A DNA stretch of 13,155 bases from an uncultured Bacilli bacterium (lineage in GTDB: Bacteria > Bacillota_I > Bacilli_A > RF39 > UBA660), in assembly GCA_934101745.1 (NCBI GenBank), contig CAKOSD010000015.1:1-13155 (forward strand). The letters are read 5' to 3'. Below the pieces are notes generated by a model, which ran no database searches, was not told the DNA's origin, and worked only from the letters and a program-made list of their open reading frames with translations. The translations under genes were made by a program, and so were the position numbers. Positions 8,350 through 13,155 of the stretch are shown piece by piece. The number at the start of each line of letters is the position of its first letter. Within the stretch, counting starts at the first letter, position 1.

Positions 8350-9138
8350 ATGAAAAAGTTTTTATATTTAGATTATGATGAAATAAAATCAATATTAGCT
8401 CAATCAGAAAATGGAGTAATAGAAAAAGTAAAAGAAGAAAATCAAGATAATAAAAACGTCACTTCTCAAAGTGATTTAAAAGCTGAAATAAATAGCTCTA
8501 ATTATTTGGGCTGTGTACCACTTTTAAAAAAAATAAAATCATTATTGCCAAACTTAAATTATGAAAAGAAGACTGTCAATAATCAAATTGAAAATAATGT
8601 TACAACATATGAGAAAGTATTTGGTGATAAGATGTTTGATCAAGCTTATGAATATATAAAAAATAAAATAGTTGATGCAAATAGTGAATTTGATTATGGC
8701 AAATATACAGAATTATGCCGTGTTTTTACAATAATAAATTTAAATGATTTTAAAGATTTAGACAAATTAAAAAATTTTTTTAATGATGATGAAATACAAA
8801 AAAATAATATCGAACAAAAAATTAATGATTTAAATTTATCATGTGAATTTAACAATTATGAAATTATGCTTTCAGCATATGATGGTTTTCTCATTCCTAT
8901 GAATACTAAATGTCTTTTAGAAAATCCTAAAAATTTTGGCTTTCTTTTTGAAGGTGAGTTTAATTGTGTTGGAATAATGACAAATTTAATTGGTAAAGAC
9001 ATTGCACCAATTGGTTATGATGATATTTCATCATTGCTTAGATGTAGAGTAAATGAAGCTTTAATCAATTTTTTGCCAACAAAAGAAGAGGTTGTTACTG
9101 TTATTAAACCAATCGCCATTTATTATGATACAGATTGA
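8350..9138 (+). CDS. Uncharacterised protein, possibly DUF6414-like
   Basis: I cannot assign a function. The protein has 262 residues, appears soluble and acidic, and has no signal peptide, membrane helix or catalytic motif I recognise. Its N-terminus (FLYLDYDEIKSILAQ, residues 4-18, then NGVIEK at 21-26) resembles the LD...S.LAQ...G opening I associate with DUF6414 proteins. That link comes from memory and is tentative. A polar stretch (27-50) follows, then a central helical region rich in Asn, Asp and Lys (85-160), and a beta-rich C-terminal part (165-262) with a GFLFEGEF segment and IKPIAIYYD near the end. The gene has its own strong promoter and a TGA stop. It stands alone between the sugar transferase and the GT operon and is not obviously part of polysaccharide synthesis. 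Confidence 0.75.
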   Translation: MKKFLYLDYDEIKSILAQSENGVIEKVKEENQDNKNVTSQSDLKAEINSSNYLGCVPLLKKIKSLLPNLNYEKKTVNNQIENNVTTYEKVFGDKMFDQAYEYIKNKIVDANSEFDYGKYTELCRVFTIINLNDFKDLDKLKNFFNDDEIQKNNIEQKINDLNLSCEFNNYEIMLSAYDGFLIPMNTKCLLENPKNFGFLFEGEFNCVGIMTNLIGKDIAPIGYDDISSLLRCRVNEALINFLPTKEEVVTVIKPIAIYYDTD

Positions 9139-9188
9139 TTATGTTTATAAAACTAATATATTTGTGATAACATTTTTATAGAAACTAT

Positions 9189-9212
9189 TTACTATATGTG
9201 GTAATATAGTAA
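9189..9212. repeat. Perfect 9-bp inverted repeat with 6-nt loop
   Basis: TTACTATAT (9189-9197) and ATATAGTAA (9204-9212) flank GTGGTA, 50 bp after the stop of the uncharacterised gene. No T-tract follows directly, so it is not a standard terminator on its own. It may stabilise the mRNA 3' end, bind a regulator, or act with the weak hairpin just downstream. Confidence 0.5.
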
Positions 9213-9219
9213 TGGTTAT

Positions 9220-9238
9220 AAGAAATGTTTCTTTTTTT
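9220..9238 (+). terminator. Weak terminator candidate after the uncharacterised gene
   Basis: AAGAA (9220-9224) pairs with TTCTT (9229-9233) around ATGT, and the T run continues to 9238. The stem is only 5 bp with one G-C pair, so it would be inefficient alone. It is the only T-tract-linked hairpin seen between 9139 and the next promoter. Confidence 0.3.
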
Positions 9239-9239
9239 A

Positions 9240-9282
9240 ACTAATTATTTATTTTTTCTTTGACTTTGAATAAATAGTTAGT
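9240..9282. promoter_or_regulatory. 14-bp inverted repeat bracketing the -35 box of the GT operon
   Basis: The left arm 9240-9253 (ACTAATTATTTATT) and right arm 9269-9282 (AATAAATAGTTAGT) are complementary except for one position, a G.U pair in RNA. The 15-nt loop carries the -35 hexamer at 9260-9265. The right arm fills the spacer and ends on the first base of the -10. No T run follows on the plus strand, so an operator is more likely than a terminator. Confidence 0.5.
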
Positions 9283-9287
9283 ATAAT
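9260..9287 (+). promoter_or_regulatory. Sigma-A promoter TTGACT-16-TATAAT of the GT operon
   Basis: The -35 TTGACT is at 9260-9265 and the perfect -10 TATAAT at 9282-9287, with a 16-bp spacer. The expected start is near 9294, about 58 nt before ATG 9352. It would drive the GT4 gene, the pyruvyl transferase fusion and the GT2 gene. Confidence 0.75.
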
Positions 9288-9337
9288 ATTAAAAGATTTA
9301 TTTTATTAAGTTTATTAATTTATATGTTACGTAGTAA

Positions 9338-9343
9338 AGGAAG
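9338..9343 (+). promoter_or_regulatory. Shine-Dalgarno AGGAAG of the GT4 gene
   Basis: AGGAAG lies 8 nt before ATG 9352 and supports this start over an out-of-frame ATG at 9347. Confidence 0.65.
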
Positions 9344-9351
9344 TAGATGTA

Positions 9352-10485
9352 ATGGAAACTATAGAAGAACCCATAAGAGTTGCCCAAATAATTGGCAAGT
9401 GGCTAGGCGGGGGAGTTGAAGCAGTAGTAATGAATTATTACAGACATGTTGATAGAACTAAAATCCAGTTCGATTTTATATGTGATGAAGATTCAACTAA
9501 TATTCCTTATGAGGAAATTGAAAAAATGGGTGGAAAGGTTACTATTATACCTTCTTATAGTAAACCTTTTGAATATAATAAAGAATTAAAAAGAGTATTA
9601 AAAGAAGGCAATTATATAATAATCCATTCTCATATAAGCACAATGTCTGTGTTTAGTTTATTTGCTGCTAAATGTGCTGGGGTTCCAGTAAGAATTGCAC
9701 ATAGTCATAGTACAACTAATAAAAAAGAAAAAAAGAAAAACTTAATGAAACAAGTATTAAGACATTTTAGTAAAGTATTTGCAACTGATTATATGTGTTG
9801 TTCAGAACTTGCGGGAAGATGGTTATTTGGTAATAAAGAATATGATAAAGGTAATGTTTATTTACTAAATAATGCTATTGATTTAGATAAGTTTAAATAT
9901 AATGAATCTTTAAGAAAAAAGAAAAGAAAAGAACTTGGTATTAAAGACGATACCTTAGTAATTGGACATATTGGGAGATTTGTTGCTCAAAAGAATCATG
10001 ATTATTTAATAGATATATTTAATGAAATTCATAAAAAGAATAATAATTCTGTTTTATTGCTTGCGGGACAAGGTCCTTTAATGGAAGATATTAAAAATAA
10101 AGTTAAAGAATTAAATTTAGATGATAGTGTTAAATTCTTAGGACAAAGAAATGATGCTAATGAATTATATCAAGCCTTTGATGTATTCTTACTTCCTTCT
10201 TTATATGAAGGATTACCAGTAGTAGGAGTAGAGGCTCAAGCCGCAGGGTTACTATGTTATTTATCTGATGATATGACTAAAGAAACTAAAGTATTAGATA
10301 TAACTAAATTTATGTCATTAAATAATACGCCAGAAGAGTGGGCAGATAATATCTTAGATGATGTAAAGAAATATAAAAGAATAGATACTTCTAAAGAAAT
10401 GACGACTAAAAACTTTAATATTAAAGAAGAAGCAAAGAAATTAGAAGAATATTACTTAAATCTATATAATAATGGTGGTGAGTGA
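9352..10485 (+). CDS. GT4-family glycosyltransferase (EpsF-like)
   Basis: This cytoplasmic GT-B fold retaining glycosyltransferase probably adds a sugar to the lipid-linked repeat unit of a capsule or exopolysaccharide. Its 377 residues are the normal length for the family. The N-terminal domain has the acceptor-side glycine loop WLGGGVEAVV (17-26), IHSHIS (91-96) and AHSHST (116-121). The C-terminal donor domain has GHIGRFVAQKNHDYLI (205-220), LLAGQGPL (236-243), and the EX7E motif in YEGLPVVGVEAQAAG (Glu286 and Glu294). There is no membrane segment. The overall pattern matches Bacillus EpsF-like enzymes, but donor and linkage cannot be read from the sequence. It is the first gene of the operon behind the 9260 promoter. 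Its TGA stop lies 1 nt before the next ATG, so translation of the two is probably coupled. Confidence 0.93.
   Translation: METIEEPIRVAQIIGKWLGGGVEAVVMNYYRHVDRTKIQFDFICDEDSTNIPYEEIEKMGGKVTIIPSYSKPFEYNKELKRVLKEGNYIIIHSHISTMSVFSLFAAKCAGVPVRIAHSHSTTNKKEKKKNLMKQVLRHFSKVFATDYMCCSELAGRWLFGNKEYDKGNVYLLNNAIDLDKFKYNESLRKKKRKELGIKDDTLVIGHIGRFVAQKNHDYLIDIFNEIHKKNNNSVLLLAGQGPLMEDIKNKVKELNLDDSVKFLGQRNDANELYQAFDVFLLPSLYEGLPVVGVEAQAAGLLCYLSDDMTKETKVLDITKFMSLNNTPEEWADNILDDVKKYKRIDTSKEMTTKNFNIKEEAKKLEEYYLNLYNNGGE
10477..10482 (+). promoter_or_regulatory. Shine-Dalgarno GGTGAG of the pyruvyl transferase fusion
   Basis: The site is inside the last codons of the GT4 gene, 4 nt before ATG 10487. An in-frame ATG at 10472 lies upstream of it and would add MVVSE. 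The family typically opens with a KKVGIV-type strand right after Met, so 10487 is preferred. Confidence 0.6.
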
Positions 10486-10486
10486 A

Positions 10487-12856
10487 ATGAAAAAAGTTGG
10501 AATAGTATCTTGTTATTTTAAAAATAACTATGGTAGTATGTTACAAGCCTATGCTACTAAAAAAATATTAGATAATAATAACATTCCTAATGAAACTATT
10601 AATATAGATAATAATATTGATTTTAAAAAAGGAAAAAGAAAATATTATGCTTTTCAATTATTTAATTTTAAATTTATAAAATCTAAATTTGGAATGATTA
10701 AATTAAAACTAGATAAAAAAATAGTGAAAGATTTAGAAAAAAATATTAGTATTAGAGATTCTAAGTATAAGGAGTTTAGAAAAAAATTTAATTTATCTAT
10801 TTCTTGTCCTGATTATAAATCTTTAAGTGAGATGGCTGAGGCTAAGTATTCTGATGTTATAGTAGGTTCTGACCAATTATGGTTACCTGTTAATGTTGTT
10901 TCTGATTATTATACATTAAACTGGGTTCCAGATAATATTAATAAAATAAGTTATGCTACATCTTTTGGTATTTCTAAGATTCCTGATAAGTATACTGATG
11001 AATATAAAAAGTTCCTGTCTAGAATAAATTACTTATCAGTAAGGGAAGAATCCGGTAAAAAGATATGTGATGAATATGGAATTTCATCAAAAGTAGTATG
11101 TGATCCAACTATTCTTTTAACTAAAGAAGAATGGGAACAAGAGGCCGTTCAAGAAAGAATTATTCAAGATAAGTATATTTTATGTTATTTTTTAGGAAGT
11201 AATATTGAACATCGTAAATTTGCTGAAAAATTAAAAGAGAAGACTGGCTATAAAATAGTTTCGTTAAATCATGCTGATGAATATGTTAAGTATTCTGATA
11301 CATTTGCTGATATAACTCCTTATGATATAGGACCAAGAGAATGGATTAATTTAATAAAAAATGCTGAATATGTTTGTACAGATTCATTTCATGGAACGGT
11401 ATTTAGTCTATTATTTAATAAAACTTTCTTTGATTTTAGAAGATATAGTGAAAGTAATAAAATGTCTACTAATTCTAGAATAGATTCTTTATTAGATTTA
11501 GCAGGTGTTGATAAAAATAGAATATTAACTGGTAATGAAGATGTAGATACAGTTATTAAATATAAAATTAATTATAATAATGTTAATAAAAATATTGATA
11601 AAATAAGACAAGAGTCAAAAAAGTGGCTATTAAGTTCAATTACCTATAAAACAGAAGAAACAAAAGATAAATTTGTTAAAATAGAAGAAAAAGATTTATG
11701 TTGTGGTTGTACTGCTTGTTATTCTGTATGTCCTAAAAATGCTATTAAGATGGTAAGAGATAATGAAGGCTTTCTATATCCAGAAGTAGATAAAGAAAAA
11801 TGTGTTAATTGTGGAATGTGTAAGAAAGTGTGCCCAATATTAAATAAGGCTAAATTAAATGAATTTAAACCCAAGGCTTATTTATTTCAAAATAGTAATG
11901 AAGAAATAAGAAAAGACTCGACTTCTGGGGGTATTTTCACTGCTATTGGTGAGTTTGTAATTAAAAATAATGGAATTGTTTATGGTGCATCCTTTGATGA
12001 TAATTTTGTTGTAAATCATATTGGCATTGAAAGTGCCGATGACTTAAGCAAATTTAGAAAATCTAAGTATGTTCAAAGTAATCAAAATAATTGTTTTAAA
12101 GAAATAAAACAATATTTAGATAGTGGTAAATTGGTTTGTTACAGTGGTACTCCATGTCAAGTTGGAGGGTTAAAATCATATTTAAGGAAAGACTATGAAA
12201 ATTTGATACTTGTTGATATAATGTGTCATTCTGTTCCATCCCCTTTAGTATTTGAAAAATATAAAGGATATATTTTAAAAAAAATGAATGCAAACAAGAT
12301 ATTAAACATTAATTTTAGAGATAAAAATAAATATGGTTATAAGTATTCAATGATGACCGTTGAAACTGATAATGGAATATACAGTCAAGGGATAGATACC
12401 GATCCGTATTTGAGAGCATTTTTCAGTGATGTCTCTGTAAGACCGTCTTGTTATAATTGTCATTTTAAAACTATGAAGAGAGTAAGCGATTTAACCATTT
12501 GGGATTGCTTTAATATAAACGAAATAGACAAGTCTTTTGATGATGATAAAGGTACAACAAGGATATTAGTTCAATCAGAAAAAGGTGAAAAATTATTAGA
12601 AAATTTAGATAATGTTAGATTAAAAGAACTTGATATAAATATTGCAACCAAAAAAGTTAAAGAAATGACTAATAGTGTTAATTACAATAACAAAAGAAAA
12701 GAATTTTTTGAAAATATAAATGCTGATAATGTGTTTGAAAAATATTATCCTACTAATTTTAAAACTAAAATAAATTCTTTTGTTAGAAAAACACTTGCTG
12801 TTACAGGAGTATATAGTAGTGTTAAAAGTTTTGCTAAAAAAATTTTGAGAAAGTAG
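10487..12856 (+). CDS. Polysaccharide pyruvyl transferase fused to ferredoxin/FrhB-like domain
   Basis: This 789-residue protein joins two units that are each near full size. Residues 1 to about 370 form a polysaccharide pyruvyl transferase, which adds a pyruvate ketal from phosphoenolpyruvate to sugars. It has NNYGSMLQAYA (13-23), VGSDQLW (126-132), YATSFG (156-161), DPTILL (206-211) and DSFHGT (299-304). A linker follows, then two [4Fe-4S] ferredoxin motifs with Cys405/408/411/415 and Cys439/442/445/449, and a domain like the beta subunit of coenzyme F420 hydrogenase/dehydrogenase: SGGIFTAI (480-487), SGTPCQVGG (553-561), IMCHSVPSP (578-586) and a CYNC pair (655, 658). FrhB relatives are flavin/iron-sulfur proteins and occur in polysaccharide loci with unclear roles. 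All eight ferredoxin cysteines are intact. There is no membrane segment. The gene sits 1 nt after the GT4 gene and 13 nt before the GT2 gene. Confidence 0.9.
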   Translation: MKKVGIVSCYFKNNYGSMLQAYATKKILDNNNIPNETINIDNNIDFKKGKRKYYAFQLFNFKFIKSKFGMIKLKLDKKIVKDLEKNISIRDSKYKEFRKKFNLSISCPDYKSLSEMAEAKYSDVIVGSDQLWLPVNVVSDYYTLNWVPDNINKISYATSFGISKIPDKYTDEYKKFLSRINYLSVREESGKKICDEYGISSKVVCDPTILLTKEEWEQEAVQERIIQDKYILCYFLGSNIEHRKFAEKLKEKTGYKIVSLNHADEYVKYSDTFADITPYDIGPREWINLIKNAEYVCTDSFHGTVFSLLFNKTFFDFRRYSESNKMSTNSRIDSLLDLAGVDKNRILTGNEDVDTVIKYKINYNNVNKNIDKIRQESKKWLLSSITYKTEETKDKFVKIEEKDLCCGCTACYSVCPKNAIKMVRDNEGFLYPEVDKEKCVNCGMCKKVCPILNKAKLNEFKPKAYLFQNSNEEIRKDSTSGGIFTAIGEFVIKNNGIVYGASFDDNFVVNHIGIESADDLSKFRKSKYVQSNQNNCFKEIKQYLDSGKLVCYSGTPCQVGGLKSYLRKDYENLILVDIMCHSVPSPLVFEKYKGYILKKMNANKILNINFRDKNKYGYKYSMMTVETDNGIYSQGIDTDPYLRAFFSDVSVRPSCYNCHFKTMKRVSDLTIWDCFNINEIDKSFDDDKGTTRILVQSEKGEKLLENLDNVRLKELDINIATKKVKEMTNSVNYNNKRKEFFENINADNVFEKYYPTNFKTKINSFVRKTLAVTGVYSSVKSFAKKILRK

Positions 12857-12869
12857 AGTGAATTGATTT

Positions 12870-13155
12870 ATGGCTAAAATATCAGTTATAATGGGAATGT
12901 ATAATACACCAAGTAAAGAGATGCTATCCACTTCATTAAAATCCATATTAAATCAAACATTTAAAGATTTTGAATTGATAATATGTGATGATGGTTCGTC
13001 TAATGACTGCATTAAATGGGCTAAAGAAATATGTGATGGAGATAAAAGAGTTAAATTTATCAAAAATGATTGTAATAAGGGACTAGCCTATACTCTTAAT
13101 CATTGTTTAGAAGTTGCTACCGGCGAATACATCGCTAGAATGGACGATGATGATG
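12870..13155 (+). CDS. GT2-family glycosyltransferase (3' end missing)
   Basis: This is a GT-A fold glycosyltransferase of family 2, probably inverting, using a nucleotide-sugar and a divalent metal, likely for the same polysaccharide. Only the first 95 residues are in the window. They show the classic opening KISVIMGMYN (3-12), a helix with SLKSILNQTFKDFELII (22-38), the nucleotide-binding DDGSS (40-44), NKGLAYTLNHCL (69-80) and the metal-binding acidic run after ARM (Asp92-95). The start has a GAGTGA-type site 8 nt upstream. It lies 13 bp after the fusion gene and reads in the same direction. No frameshift is seen in the part present. Confidence 0.9.
   Translation, partial: MAKISVIMGMYNTPSKEMLSTSLKSILNQTFKDFELIICDDGSSNDCIKWAKEICDGDKRVKFIKNDCNKGLAYTLNHCLEVATGEYIARMDDDD

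Noticed and set aside
11700..12600. Archaeal methanogen origin suggested by the F420 hydrogenase-like domain
   Set aside because: The remaining genes, Shine-Dalgarno sites and sigma-A promoters are bacterial, and FrhB relatives occur widely in bacterial polysaccharide loci.
12096..12946. Two minus-strand frames opposite the fusion and GT2 genes
   Set aside because: They overlap well-supported plus-strand genes with clear motifs, so they are compositional shadows.
1..13155. CRISPR arrays, tRNA/rRNA genes, insertion sequences, integrase or att sites
   Set aside because: No regularly spaced repeats, cloverleaf-like GC-rich stretches, transposase motifs or flanking direct repeats were seen by eye.

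Overview
The window is very AT-rich (about a quarter G+C by eye). It uses the standard bacterial code: TGA is a genuine stop at 9136-9138 and 10483-10485, and Trp is TGG. Most starts have purine-rich Shine-Dalgarno sites, and two near-consensus sigma-A promoters are present. This points to a low-GC member of the Bacillota, perhaps a gut Bacilli/Erysipelotrichia- or Clostridia-type organism. A species cannot be named from the sequence.

Region 1 (1-7402, plus strand) is an anti-phage defence island. It opens inside a gene for an OLD-family ATPase/TOPRIM nuclease (GajA-like), whose Walker A end lies beyond the left edge. An overlapping gene for a UvrD/Rep-type SF1A helicase (GajB-like) follows. 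This pair is the hallmark of the Gabija system. After 95 bp comes a 1192-residue protein with a restriction-endonuclease-like N-terminal domain, a STAND-type P-loop NTPase and a long helical C-terminal half. That layout is typical of Avs-like phage sensors. Its nuclease fold appears to lack the usual second acidic residue, which makes it the most intriguing protein here.

Region 2 (7403-8349) holds a convergent gene on the minus strand for a small initiating sugar-phosphate transferase of capsule/exopolysaccharide synthesis. A short hairpin that could end transcription from both sides separates it from the defence island. On its other side is a divergent intergenic region with a strong plus-strand promoter.

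Region 3 (8350-9138) is one gene of unknown function, possibly DUF6414-like. It has its own TTGACT-17-TATAAT promoter with a palindrome in the spacer.

Region 4 (9139-13155) is the start of a polysaccharide operon. A TTGACT-16-TATAAT promoter sits inside a 14-bp inverted repeat. It drives a GT4 glycosyltransferase, then a fusion of polysaccharide pyruvyl transferase with a two-cluster ferredoxin/FrhB-like domain, then a GT2 glycosyltransferase cut by the right edge. The intergenic gaps are 1 and 13 bp, so these genes are probably co-transcribed. The initiating transferase, the GTs and the pyruvyl transferase plausibly build and decorate one surface polysaccharide. No tRNA, rRNA, CRISPR array, transposase or integrase was seen, and no gene-free stretch exceeds 300 bp.
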